A DNA stretch of 64,000 nucleotides from Methanococcoides methylutens (GTDB lineage Archaea > Halobacteriota > Methanosarcinia > Methanosarcinales > Methanosarcinaceae), in the NCBI RefSeq assembly GCF_000765475.1, contig NZ_JRHO01000009.1:468293-532292 (forward strand), in the 5' to 3' direction. Below, in pieces: positions 1 to 8,075 of the stretch. The stretch's first letter is position 1; each line of letters starts with the position of its first letter. Both the position numbers and the translations under genes were made by a program. The notes beneath the pieces are model-generated. The model saw only the letters and a list, made by a program, of their open reading frames with translations, was not told where the DNA came from and did not search any database.

Positions 1-320
1 TCATTGAAGGACTTGTGGTCGAGACAGTTGAGTTCGGTGCTTTCGTCAGCATAGGTGCTATGGATGGTCTTTTACACGTAAGCCAGGTAACTGACGACTT
101 CATGTCATATGACGGTAAGAACGGCAGGCTCCTTAGCAAGAACGGAGATCGTACCCTTTCAGAAGGCGACAAGGTGCGTGCCCGTATAGTTGCTGTAAGC
201 ACTAACGAAAGAGAGCCAAGGGACAGCAAGATCGGATTGACCATGCGTCAGCATGCTCTTGGAAGGCTGGAATGGCTGGAAGATGCACGCAAGCCAAAAT
301 CCGAGGAATCTAATGAGTAA
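1..320 (+). CDS. rpoE1: RNA polymerase subunit Rpo7 (RpoE'), C-terminal part
   Basis: This is the C-terminal half of archaeal RNA polymerase subunit Rpo7/RpoE', cut by the left window edge; the frame is open from base 1. The visible part is an S1-type OB domain ([17 protein letters not shown]) followed by a charged tail. With Rpo4 the subunit forms the stalk that binds nascent RNA and aids promoter opening. It is followed 15 bases later by spt4, the usual archaeal order. Identity rests on the S1 motif plus the neighbours. Confidence 0.93.
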   Translation, partial: IEGLVVETVEFGAFVSIGAMDGLLHVSQVTDDFMSYDGKNGRLLSKNGDRTLSEGDKVRARIVAVSTNEREPRDSKIGLTMRQHALGRLEWLEDARKPKSEESNE

Positions 321-335
321 ACCGGAGTGTATCTA

Positions 336-521
336 ATGGTAGATCAGGTATGTCGTGAATGTCACAGGTTGGTAACAGGTCAGACCTGCCCTGTCTGTGG
401 TTCAAGTAATTTGAGCGCTGACTGGAGCGGACTTGTTATTATCGTGGATCCTCAGCGATCTAAGATCGCAGAGATGATCGGCGTGACAGTTGCCGACAAG
501 TATGCTTTAAAGGTGCGGTAA
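336..521 (+). CDS. spt4: Transcription elongation factor Spt4 (RpoE'')
   Basis: A 61-residue zinc-ribbon protein, the archaeal Spt4 formerly called RNA polymerase subunit E''. Zinc ligands are visible as CRECH near the N-terminus and CPVC about 12 residues later, followed by the conserved stretch DWSGLVIIVDPQRSKIA. It partners Spt5 as a processivity factor on elongating polymerase. I chose ATG 336, which has GGAG about 8 bases upstream, over an in-frame GTG at 327. It lies between rpo7 and the dephospho-CoA kinase gene in one operon. Confidence 0.93.
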   Translation: MVDQVCRECHRLVTGQTCPVCGSSNLSADWSGLVIIVDPQRSKIAEMIGVTVADKYALKVR

Positions 522-523
522 TT

Positions 524-1105
524 TTGGGTTTACAGATCCTTTTACCGGAAAGTCTTCGTCACCTTTTCCGGGAACCTTTTGGTATCCTGTATGAAGGTGT
601 AGGCGGTGATGCCGTCAGAAGTTCGGTAAAGGATCTTGGTAATCCCACAAAACTTATATCTGTGGGTGATGTTACTACTTTCCACTTGCTCGAATCAAAC
701 ATCATTCCAGATGTACTGATCGTGGACGATAGGACGAAAAGGGCACCGGCTTCCTCACAGGTTGTCGATGGTACGAAACATCAGGGATTTGCTGAAATTG
801 CAGTCGATAATCCTGCTGGTGTGATCACCGAAGAACTGATATCTGTGATAGGCGATGCATTAGTGTCCGATCAGAATGTCCGGATATTCGTAAAAGGCGA
901 AGAGGATCTTGCCGCTTTACCTGCGATGATGATGGCACCTGTAGGTTCGGTTATCATGTATGGGCAACCGGATAAAGGTGTAATACTTGTAAGGGTCACA
1001 GAACCCAAAAAAGCAGAAATAAAGGATCTATTTGATATTATTCTTGAAAAACAAGATCATAAAGAACAGTTCAATAACGTGCGGAGGAAATTAAATGGAT
1101 ATTAA
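524..1105 (+). CDS. GTP-dependent dephospho-CoA kinase (DUF359 family)
   Basis: A 193-residue member of the archaeal DUF359 family, known as GTP-dependent dephospho-CoA kinase, which does the last step of coenzyme A synthesis. Family hallmarks visible are VGDVTTFHLLE, PDVLIVDDRTKR, VDNPAGVI and the GEEDLAALPAM segment. The start is TTG at 524, two bases after the spt4 stop; no ATG fits better. The 3' end overlaps rps24e by 11 bases, so the two are probably translationally coupled. The gene order spt4-DUF359-rps24e is common in archaea. Confidence 0.88.
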   Translation: MGLQILLPESLRHLFREPFGILYEGVGGDAVRSSVKDLGNPTKLISVGDVTTFHLLESNIIPDVLIVDDRTKRAPASSQVVDGTKHQGFAEIAVDNPAGVITEELISVIGDALVSDQNVRIFVKGEEDLAALPAMMMAPVGSVIMYGQPDKGVILVRVTEPKKAEIKDLFDIILEKQDHKEQFNNVRRKLNGY

Positions 1106-1433
1106 TATTACGGAAGATAAAAACAACGCACTTCTCAACAGAAGGGAAGTGAGGTTCGATGCTACATTCGATGGTGCAACACCTTCAAGGCTCGATGTAA
1201 AGAACAGACTGGCTGCAATGCTTAACGTGCCACTCGAGCTCGTCATTCTCCAGAAGTTCGATAACAGCTACGGTATATCTGCAGCTGAAGGATACGCAAA
1301 GATCTATGAAGATGCAGATCGCATGAAGGTAGTCGAGAAGGAATATGTCCTTAAAAGGAACGAACTTCCAGAGCCTGAAGTTGTCGAAGACGAAGCATCC
1401 GAAGAACCAGCTGAAGAAGCAGACAGTGAGTGA
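1095..1433 (+). CDS. rps24e: 30S ribosomal protein S24e
   Basis: A 112-residue small-subunit ribosomal protein of the archaeal/eukaryotic S24e family. It begins [19 protein letters not shown] and contains the family pattern of basic core strands ([34 protein letters not shown]). The last 20 residues are strongly acidic (Glu/Ala-rich), a tail unlike the basic ribosome-binding core. The start ATG lies inside the end of the dephospho-CoA kinase gene with GGAGG just upstream. Confidence 0.95.
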   Translation: MDINITEDKNNALLNRREVRFDATFDGATPSRLDVKNRLAAMLNVPLELVILQKFDNSYGISAAEGYAKIYEDADRMKVVEKEYVLKRNELPEPEVVEDEASEEPAEEADSE

Positions 1434-1438
1434 TCATA

Positions 1439-1588
1439 ATGGCAGTTAAAGACTACTACAAAGTAACCGGCGATTCCATCGAAAGACTGAGGCAGTTCTG
1501 CCCACGCTGCGGCGATGGTGTATATCTTGCAGACCACAAGGACAGACTTACCTGTGGTAAATGCGGATACACTGAATTCAAGAAATAA
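1439..1588 (+). CDS. rps27ae: 30S ribosomal protein S27ae
   Basis: A 49-residue zinc-ribbon ribosomal protein, S27ae. It reads [17 protein letters not shown], then [24 protein letters not shown]: four cysteines in two CxxC pairs that bind zinc. It starts five bases after the rps24e stop. In many methanogens the Kae1-Bud32 fusion gene follows here; in this window it does not, and a repeat-rich spacer comes next. Confidence 0.95.
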   Translation: MAVKDYYKVTGDSIERLRQFCPRCGDGVYLADHKDRLTCGKCGYTEFKK

Positions 1589-1633
1589 TTCCGACTTTAT
1601 GCATCGCAACTTGATGTTGTGATGCTTTTCTCT

Positions 1634-1800
1634 TTTAATTTAGGTATGTAGAGTAAAGCACCATTTTAATTTAGGTGTTCATAGCAAAGCATCAATTTTT
1701 AATTTAGATATTTATTGCCAAAGTATCCATTTCTAATTTAGATATCTATTACTAAAGCAACTATCATTTAATTTAGATGTGTGGTACCACACAGCAATTT
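1634..1800. repeat. Imperfect tandem repeat, five units of about 30-35 bp
   Basis: Five degenerate direct repeats each begin with TTTAATTTAG (or TCTAATTTAG) at about 1634, 1664, 1698, 1732 and 1767. Most continue into a variable TATxxA.. section and an AAAGCA or AAAGTA box. The last unit holds a perfect 16-base palindrome at 1778-1793 (TGTGTGGTACCACACA). The array fills the space between the convergent ends of rps27ae and a response-regulator gene. Its function is unknown. Confidence 0.8.
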
Positions 1801-1816
1801 TTAATAGACTACCTTC

Positions 1817-2221
1817 TCATTCATCAGGCTTTTCAAGCCCTTTTTCCACTCTGTAATTATGGAGTGCAAGTTCTATGGTGCTATGAAGACTGTTTTCCTC
1901 GAAAGGTTTGGTAAGATATCCAAAAGGTTTTGTCCTCTTGGCTCGAGCCAGTATCTTTTCATCGGAATATGCCGTGAGGTAGACTACAGGAACATCGAAA
2001 AGCTGACGTATCTGTTCAGCAGCTTCGACCCCATCCATGTCACCTTTCAACATGATGTCCATCAACACAAGATCCGGAAATGTGATCTCTGCTTTACTGA
2101 TGGCTTCTTTTCCGGAAGATGCAATGCTGGGCACAAGGTATCCCATGTTCTTTAGCATCTTCTTGATACCTAAGGCAACGATCTTTTCATCTTCTACGAC
2201 CAGGATCTTTGTTTGAGTCAT
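1817..2221 (-). CDS. Response regulator, stand-alone receiver domain
   Basis: A single-domain CheY-like receiver of about 134 residues. The phosphorylation site is Asp55 in DLVLMDIMLKG, with the acidic pair Glu10-Asp11, Thr84 and Lys106 in the YLTKPF motif, so every key residue is present. It has no output domain and must act through protein contacts. I chose ATG 2221 because GAGAGGG sits just upstream; an in-frame ATG at 2242 would overlap the kinase gene. It directly follows the histidine kinase in the same direction and is the likely phosphate acceptor. Confidence 0.9.
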   Translation of the reverse strand: MTQTKILVVEDEKIVALGIKKMLKNMGYLVPSIASSGKEAISKAEITFPDLVLMDIMLKGDMDGVEAAEQIRQLFDVPVVYLTAYSDEKILARAKRTKPFGYLTKPFEENSLHSTIELALHNYRVEKGLEKPDE

Positions 2222-2231
2222 CAATTCCCTC

Positions 2232-4751
2232 TCATAATTCATATTTTTCTTCTGTGAATTCTATTATGAACTTTGTCCCCTTATCCTTGTCAAGTGTGAT
2301 TGTTCCATCGATCTGCTCGACGAGGTTCGTCACAAGTTGAAGTCCAAGGGATTCTGTATCTCTGAAGTCGATCTCTTCAGGTATGCCACTTCCATTATCG
2401 CAGACCGTTAGTGTGAAATTGTCTCCAGCCCGCTTTATGTCTACTGAGATGATGCCCTTTTCCTTTTTATCTTTAAATGCATACTTCAGTGAGTTCGAAA
2501 CAAGTTCGTTGATAATTATTCCAAGTGGCACCGCTGTATCCATATTCAGGAATATATCTTCCACTTTCAGGTCTATCTTTATATCACGGTTGCCGACAAC
2601 GTATGACTGTGACAGGTAATTGATCAGGTTTTTACTATAGTCCGCAAAGTCGATGCTTTCCATATCCTCGGACTGGTATAACTTCTCGTGTACAAGTGCC
2701 ATTGTCCTGACCCTGTCCTGACTATCTCTGAAAGCTTCTTTTACCTTTTTATCCTTGAATTTATCAGATTCCAGGTATAGTAATGTGGATATGACCTGCA
2801 GGTTGTTCTTTATGCGGTGATGAATTTCTTTCTTGCGAATATCCTCTATCTTTATTAGAGCCTCTTCTGCACGCTTTCTTTCATCGATGTTAACAATGAT
2901 ACCTTGCAGGTAGTTAACATTCCCTTCTTCATCACGACGTATGAATGTCCTTTCATCTGCCCAGAGTATATTGCCGTATTTGGTCAGGATCCTGTATTCG
3001 ATGTTGAACTTAGTATCTCCTTCATCGCATCTTTTTTGCAGTTCGGCTTCAACTCGTGCAAGGTCCTGTGGGTGGACAATATCTGCATACGTTACTTTAC
3101 CGGATTTAAAATCTTCAAGTGAGTATCCAAATTGTGAGATGTTCTTGGATACGAATTCAATAGGCCATCCTTTTTCTGGTTTCCATTTGAATACGACAAC
3201 AGGGCTGTTCTCGATGACCCTTTCCATCTCCTCTTTCATCTGATTGGAGTGTTCAAGGTCTTCTGCATACTTTATTAGTTCCTGTTTGGCTTTTTTCTGT
3301 TCGCTGGTGATCTTGTACAGGGCTTGCCTTGTTTCTTCGATACCGTCTGTGAGTATTCTAAAATCACCTTCTCCTTTGATGCTTATCTTGTGTGTAAAAT
3401 CCTCTTTCTGGAAAGCCATCAGCACTGAATTTGATTCATCAATAATGTTATTGATCTTTTCAGCAAACCTGTCAAGGCCATCACCAAGGTCTTTGAAATC
3501 ACCTTTGAGACCCGGGTTGACACGTGTTTCAAGCTCTCCTTTTGCGAGGCCGTTGGCTACACGCATGGTTTCAGCCATGGGTTTTGTAAAAGCATCAAGG
3601 ATCTCGTTCAAACCTGATGGTATGTCCTTGAAGTCGATATCGACATCGGTATCCGCACGAGCATATATCTTCCCTCCCACCGCTGCATCGGAAACGTCCT
3701 TAAAACTGGCTACAATATCATTGATGGGCCGTGTTACAAACCCTGCAATGAGGGCTGCAAGTCCTGTCATGAATATGATCGATATGGTAGATATCACGAT
3801 AAGATTGTTGCGAAGCTCAACAACACCAGCAAGCATTTCCTCTTTGGGGACTACAAGTATAAATGAAAAATTACCGGTCTTGATCGGTTCGTAGAACATT
3901 ACAACTTCTTTTCCTGTTGTAGGGTCGATGGTATCTATGTATCCATCTCCTCCATTTTTGATATCATCTGCCATGGCGGTTATTTCAGGGACATCAAAAT
4001 CATACAGGGTCTTGTAACCGATCCAGTCCTTCTGTTCGGGTTGTGAGATCAGGATGCCCGTATTTCCTGTCATGAATGCATATCCTGTATCGAATGCCTT
4101 CACTTCGCTTACCACTTCGTCAAGGTATGTGAGGGATACATCCACGCCACCTATGCCAACAAATTCCTCATCCTTTATTATGGGAGTCACGTAACTTACG
4201 ATGAAGACTCCTTCATAGAAGTAAGGGTCAATGATCTGGTCTACCTTCAATTTCTTTGGCAACTGATAATAATCAGAAGTATCGTAATTTAGTAGCGGAT
4301 CAAGTTGAAGATCTCCGCTGATCCTGTTCCAGTATGGAATGAACCTTCCTGTAGGATCATGTCCCTGCGCATTTACAAAAGCCATGTCATTGCCATCAAA
4401 GGCATTTGGTTCATAACAAACATAAGTTCCAAGGAGGTCCGGGTTTTTTACCGCTATTTCCTTTAATATTTCATTGACCTCATCCCGATCAGCAGTTTCA
4501 TATGCTGCCATGGAATCTGCTATTGTCTGACCGATTGCATGATTTTTCCGCATGTCAACATCAAACTGGTTTGCATAACCTCTGGATTTTTCGATGGATT
4601 GCTCGTAGGCCAGATCAACTTCCTGGCTAGTGACCGTGGATATAATAACTGCAGTTGATGTTACAAGTACCAGCAGGACACCTATTACAATAAAAAGGAT
4701 CAATTTGGACCTGAGGGGTACGTTTTTCCATTCTAGTTTTCTCAAAGCCAT
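2232..4751 (-). CDS. Membrane sensor histidine kinase (Cache-HAMP-PAS-HisKA_2-HATPase)
   Basis: An 839-residue membrane sensor kinase. A first membrane helix lies near residues 16-40, then a long extracellular Cache-type domain (about 45-315), a second helix (about 318-340), HAMP-like linkers, a PAS domain beginning near VVFKWKPEKGWPIEFVS, and a HisKA_2-type dimerisation box EIHHRIKNNLQVIS whose His is the phosphorylation site. The C-terminal ATPase shows the N box (NELVSNSLKYAF), DNGSGIP and a LGLQLV segment. It sits in tandem with a receiver protein downstream and a winged-helix regulator upstream, beside the dimethylamine genes, so a methylated amine or related ligand is possible but unproven. 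Confidence 0.9.
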   Translation of the reverse strand: MALRKLEWKNVPLRSKLILFIVIGVLLVLVTSTAVIISTVTSQEVDLAYEQSIEKSRGYANQFDVDMRKNHAIGQTIADSMAAYETADRDEVNEILKEIAVKNPDLLGTYVCYEPNAFDGNDMAFVNAQGHDPTGRFIPYWNRISGDLQLDPLLNYDTSDYYQLPKKLKVDQIIDPYFYEGVFIVSYVTPIIKDEEFVGIGGVDVSLTYLDEVVSEVKAFDTGYAFMTGNTGILISQPEQKDWIGYKTLYDFDVPEITAMADDIKNGGDGYIDTIDPTTGKEVVMFYEPIKTGNFSFILVVPKEEMLAGVVELRNNLIVISTISIIFMTGLAALIAGFVTRPINDIVASFKDVSDAAVGGKIYARADTDVDIDFKDIPSGLNEILDAFTKPMAETMRVANGLAKGELETRVNPGLKGDFKDLGDGLDRFAEKINNIIDESNSVLMAFQKEDFTHKISIKGEGDFRILTDGIEETRQALYKITSEQKKAKQELIKYAEDLEHSNQMKEEMERVIENSPVVVFKWKPEKGWPIEFVSKNISQFGYSLEDFKSGKVTYADIVHPQDLARVEAELQKRCDEGDTKFNIEYRILTKYGNILWADERTFIRRDEEGNVNYLQGIIVNIDERKRAEEALIKIEDIRKKEIHHRIKNNLQVISTLLYLESDKFKDKKVKEAFRDSQDRVRTMALVHEKLYQSEDMESIDFADYSKNLINYLSQSYVVGNRDIKIDLKVEDIFLNMDTAVPLGIIINELVSNSLKYAFKDKKEKGIISVDIKRAGDNFTLTVCDNGSGIPEEIDFRDTESLGLQLVTNLVEQIDGTITLDKDKGTKFIIEFTEEKYEL

Positions 4752-4766
4752 ATTGGATGTTCCTTG

Positions 4767-5555
4767 TTAGATGTCTTTCAATTGGCGGGATTGTTTCTGG
4801 TAGTATGAGAACAATTCATCACCCCATATGCGAGCACTATCATCAAAACTCATGAGCTTAGTGTGGTCGTACCTGCCATCCTTGTTGAAGAGGCATATGT
4901 AAGTAAAACGTTCGGTGACCGATATGGTCGTCAGTTTGATACTATCATCACAGATATGAAGTTCCGTGTTCTTGGATGATGCAAGTGACCTTAGCTGTTC
5001 AAGACAATCGTTTTTCATTCTTTCGAGGACAGAGTCAGTAAGAATAAGCTCGAACTTGATTCCTTTTTCAATAATCTCTGAAAAAAGTTCCGGGTATAGG
5101 GGGTGGAAATATGATGCAAACATCTTCACATCTTTTGATCTTGTCAGGTTCTCTGTAAATTCAACAGGAAGGTCGAACATGTGGTTCAGGTCAGGTTCTA
5201 TCAGCATGCATTGTCCTAACTCGCCCAGCCTGTATGCAAGAGGTTCCGGTATTGCTGTAAGGTCACGGGTAGCCCAGTATTCCCTGTTCTCTTCTATTAC
5301 TTCGAGAGTCTTTAATAAGGGACTCATGTTCTTGACAATTATCCTTCCAACATCCGAAAGTTCATACTCATCATTTTCATTCTGGATGATCATATCCTGC
5401 TCTTTGAGTATCTTTATCTGTGGCATCATTGCCTTTGACGTGACATTCAGGGAAGCTTTTATCTGATCGATATTCCTTGGTCCCTCAACGAGCAGTAAAA
5501 GAAGGTTTTTCCTTTTTTCAGAAAGCCATATTGTATCACTTAATGAGGATTTCAT
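4767..5555 (-). CDS. Methanogen winged-helix regulator (DUF1724 type)
   Basis: A 262-residue protein with an N-terminal ArsR-like winged helix (about 10-75; IDQIKASLNVTSKAMMPQIKILKEQDMI) and a C-terminal DUF1724-like domain (FTENLTRSKDVKMFASYFHP, FELILTDSVLERM). Proteins of this type in Methanosarcina (Msr) control methanol methyltransferase operons. This gene is transcribed away from mtbC-mtbB, with about 360 bases of regulatory DNA between, which makes it the best candidate regulator of the dimethylamine operon. That assignment is inference from position. Confidence 0.82.
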   Translation of the reverse strand: MKSSLSDTIWLSEKRKNLLLLLVEGPRNIDQIKASLNVTSKAMMPQIKILKEQDMIIQNENDEYELSDVGRIIVKNMSPLLKTLEVIEENREYWATRDLTAIPEPLAYRLGELGQCMLIEPDLNHMFDLPVEFTENLTRSKDVKMFASYFHPLYPELFSEIIEKGIKFELILTDSVLERMKNDCLEQLRSLASSKNTELHICDDSIKLTTISVTERFTYICLFNKDGRYDHTKLMSFDDSARIWGDELFSYYQKQSRQLKDI

Positions 5556-5698
5556 CGAGACTCCTCTATAAAATTCAGTATTAACATTAATGACCCTTTC
5601 GGTTGTTCCTCGGGATTAACTTCTTTTATGGGTCAAATAGTCATATTTTCAAAAAAGATGCCTTTTGATGTTGATTACTCAATTGATCTTTCATTTTA

Positions 5699-5706
5699 CA
5701 TATATA
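5699..5706 (+). promoter_or_regulatory. Candidate TATA box for mtbC-mtbB
   Basis: The sequence ACATATATACC is a good archaeal TATA element. It would place transcription start near 5725-5732, giving a leader of about 185 bases before mtbC. A second TATA-like stretch (GCTATATATGA, about 5811-5820) could instead give a leader of about 70 bases. Either is inference from sequence. Confidence 0.55.
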
Positions 5707-5750
5707 CCAAAGCCTTTGGATTTTCTCACGCCTTTGGAATATCCAAAGGC
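5707..5750. promoter_or_regulatory. Paired CCAAAG/CTTTGG palindromes (operator candidate)
   Basis: Two related palindromes lie just downstream of the TATA element. The first, 5707-5719, is CCAAAG-C-CTTTGG. The second, 5730-5750, is a perfect inverted repeat with 9-base arms GCCTTTGGA and TCCAAAGGC around ATA. They cover the expected transcription start of the dimethylamine operon, a position suited to a repressor or a start-site-adjacent activator. The divergent winged-helix protein is the obvious candidate binder. Confidence 0.6.
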
Positions 5751-5912
5751 AATGGTCATCTCTCATGGGCTTTTCCATTTCCAACATCAGTCGAACTTTC
5801 AACGTAAATTATGCTATATATGATTCTGGTTTTTCAATATATGGTGGTGAGGAGTAATCCTGCTACCATAATCATGTGGTAAATAATCCACAACTTTAAT
5901 GGAGGTTGTAAC

Positions 5913-6557
5913 ACGACAAACGAGGAATTATTCAAAGAGCTATCCGATGCGGTAGTAAGTTGCAAGAAAGATGATGTAATAGCTGCAGTAGGCAAGGCAA
6001 AGGGCCAGGCTCCAGCAGTAGAACTTATTGACAATGGTCTTGCAGCAGGTATGAATGAAGTTGGTGTACTCTTCGAGAGAGGAAAACTCTTCCTTCCACA
6101 CGTTATGATGGCAGCTGACGCAATGTCCGCTGGTGTAGAATTACTTCAGGATGAGCTTGCATCCGGAGAAGGCGGAGCCGCTAAGCTCGGGGTAATTGTA
6201 AACGGTACCGTCGAGGGTGATGTTCACGACATTGGTAAGGCAATTGTCTCAACAATGCTTCAGGCAGCAGGTTTCGAAGTTCATGATATCGGAAGGGATG
6301 TTCCACTCCAGAACTTCATTGACAAGTGCAAGGAAACCAATGCTGACATGGTCGGTCTCTCCGCACTTATGACGACAACCCTTCAGGGCCAGAAAGAAGT
6401 TATTGAACTTCTCAAGGAAAACGGCATGAGGGATAATATCAAGGTCATGGTCGGTGGTGCTCCAGCAACGGATGCATGGGCAAAGAAGATCGGTGCAGAC
6501 TGCTATGCAGAAAATGCAAGTGAAGCTGTAGTAAAAGCTAAGGAATTACTTCTTTAA
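5913..6557 (+). CDS. mtbC: Dimethylamine corrinoid protein MtbC, apparent ACG start
   Basis: The corrinoid protein that accepts the methyl group from MtbB during dimethylamine demethylation and passes it on to coenzyme M through MtbA. It has a helical N-terminal cap and a B12-binding domain with the DVHDIGK signature (Asp103-x-His105-x-x-Gly108) and downstream VGLSALMTTT. An internal ATG at 6051 would lose 46 conserved N-terminal residues. The frame is open back to a TAA at 5880-5882 and has no ATG, GTG or TTG; GGAGGT at 5901-5906 is followed six bases later by ACG ACA AAC GAG GAA, matching the expected M-T-N-E-E start. I therefore place the start at ACG 5913, giving 214 residues. mtbB follows after 18 bases. 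Confidence 0.88.
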   Translation, partial: TTNEELFKELSDAVVSCKKDDVIAAVGKAKGQAPAVELIDNGLAAGMNEVGVLFERGKLFLPHVMMAADAMSAGVELLQDELASGEGGAAKLGVIVNGTVEGDVHDIGKAIVSTMLQAAGFEVHDIGRDVPLQNFIDKCKETNADMVGLSALMTTTLQGQKEVIELLKENGMRDNIKVMVGGAPATDAWAKKIGADCYAENASEAVVKAKELLL

Positions 6558-6575
6558 TTTTATGGGGTTATTAAA

Positions 6576-7979
6576 ATGGCAACAGAATATTTCTTAAGAA
6601 TGGGTGACGGTGCAAAGATCTTCATGAGCAAGGAAGACATCCTTGCTGATATCAAGGCAGGTTCCGCAGATGCAGCAGACCTTGGTGACATCCCTGCACT
6701 TACCGATGACCAGATGGACAAGATGCTTGAGATCATCATCAACCCTAACAGGATCGTCGGTGTTGAGCCAGGTATGGAAGTTCCTGTAACTCACGATATA
6801 GGTTCCATCCGTATTGATGGTGACCAGGGTAACAGTGGTGTAGGTATTCCTTCCAGCAGACTGGTAGGTTCAATGATGCACGAGCGTGCATTTGGTGCAG
6901 ATACAATGGAACTCGGTCACATTGACTACAGTTACAAGCCTGTGAAGCCAGTTATCTCTCAGGAACAGCAGACAATGGAAGTTTGCCAGCAGAACATGAT
7001 CATTCCTATGCTCTACGGTGCAATGCCAAACATGGGTCTGTACTACACTCCTGACGGTCCATTCGAGAACCCAGGTGACCTCATGAAGGCATTCAAGATC
7101 TCTGAAGCTCAGGAATCCATCCAGCATGCTGGTGACCACGGTATTCGTGATATGGTCTGGATCATGCAGAGACTCCAGCACGTAGGTTGTGACGGTGTCA
7201 ACTTCGATACCATCGGTGCAGCCGGTGATGGTGATATGTATGCATCCCTCAATGCTATCGAAGCACTGAGAAAAGAATTCCCGGGAATCTACATTGAAGC
7301 AGGTATGGCTGGAGAACTCGTTCTCGGTATGCATGGAGAGCTTGAGTATGATGGCACAACACTTGCAGGTCTGTGGCCACATCAGCAGGCACCACTTATT
7401 GCAAAGGCAGGAGCAAACGTGTTCGGTCCTGTATGTAACACCAACACCAGTAAGTCATCTGCATGGAACCTTGGTCGTTCAGTTACATTCATGAAAGCAG
7501 CTGTTGAAGCATCAACAATTCCATGTCACGTCGATATGGGTATGGGTGTCGGTGGTATCCCAATGCTTGAGACCCCACCAATCGATGCAGTTACTCGTGC
7601 AAGCAAGGCAATGGTCGAGATCGCTGGTGTCGATGGTATATAGATCGGTGTTGGCGACCCGGTGGGTATGCCAATCTCACATATCATGGCTTCCGGTATG
7701 ACTGGTATCAGGGCAGCTGGTGACCTTGTTGCAAGGATGCAGTTTGACAAGAACATGAGAATCGGTGAAGCAAAGGACTTTGTTGCAAAGAAACTTGGTG
7801 TCTCAACCGCAGATCTCTCTGATGAATATGTCATGAGGGAACTCAGGGAAGAGCTCGACATTGGTGTAATCACATCAGTTCCTGGCTGTGCAAAGGGTAT
7901 TGCAGCTAAGATGAATATTGAGAAACTTCTCGGTATCAACATCAACTGCTGTGACAAGTTCAGGGAAATCACAGGTTAA
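6576..7979 (+). CDS. mtbB: Dimethylamine methyltransferase MtbB with in-frame amber (pyrrolysine) codon
   Basis: Dimethylamine:corrinoid methyltransferase, which moves a methyl group from dimethylamine to the cobalt of MtbC. The frame runs 355 codons to TAG at 7641-7643, then continues without a break for 111 more ([13 protein letters not shown]...), giving 467 residues, the usual MtbB length. In this family the amber codon encodes pyrrolysine, an active-site residue; the codon here follows VDGI as expected. The sequence on both sides is conserved coding, so this is not a pseudogene. The start ATG is 18 bases after mtbC in the same operon. Decoding needs pylT and pylS-BCD, which are not in this window. 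Confidence 0.95.
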
Positions 7980-8075
7980 ACTGTGTAATTTGCCGATATG
8001 GGCCTGGCGAATATCAGGTCTATTTCGGTTTTATCTTTATTTATGAATCGTTATTAAAAAGGAGTGTGATGGAAT

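Noticed and set aside
1634..1800. CRISPR array
   Set aside because: Repeat units are degenerate and abut each other without unique spacers of constant length, and no cas genes are near.
6576..7979. mtbB as a pseudogene cut by TAG
   Set aside because: Both sides are conserved MtbB and the amber codon is the known pyrrolysine position, so it is a functional gene.
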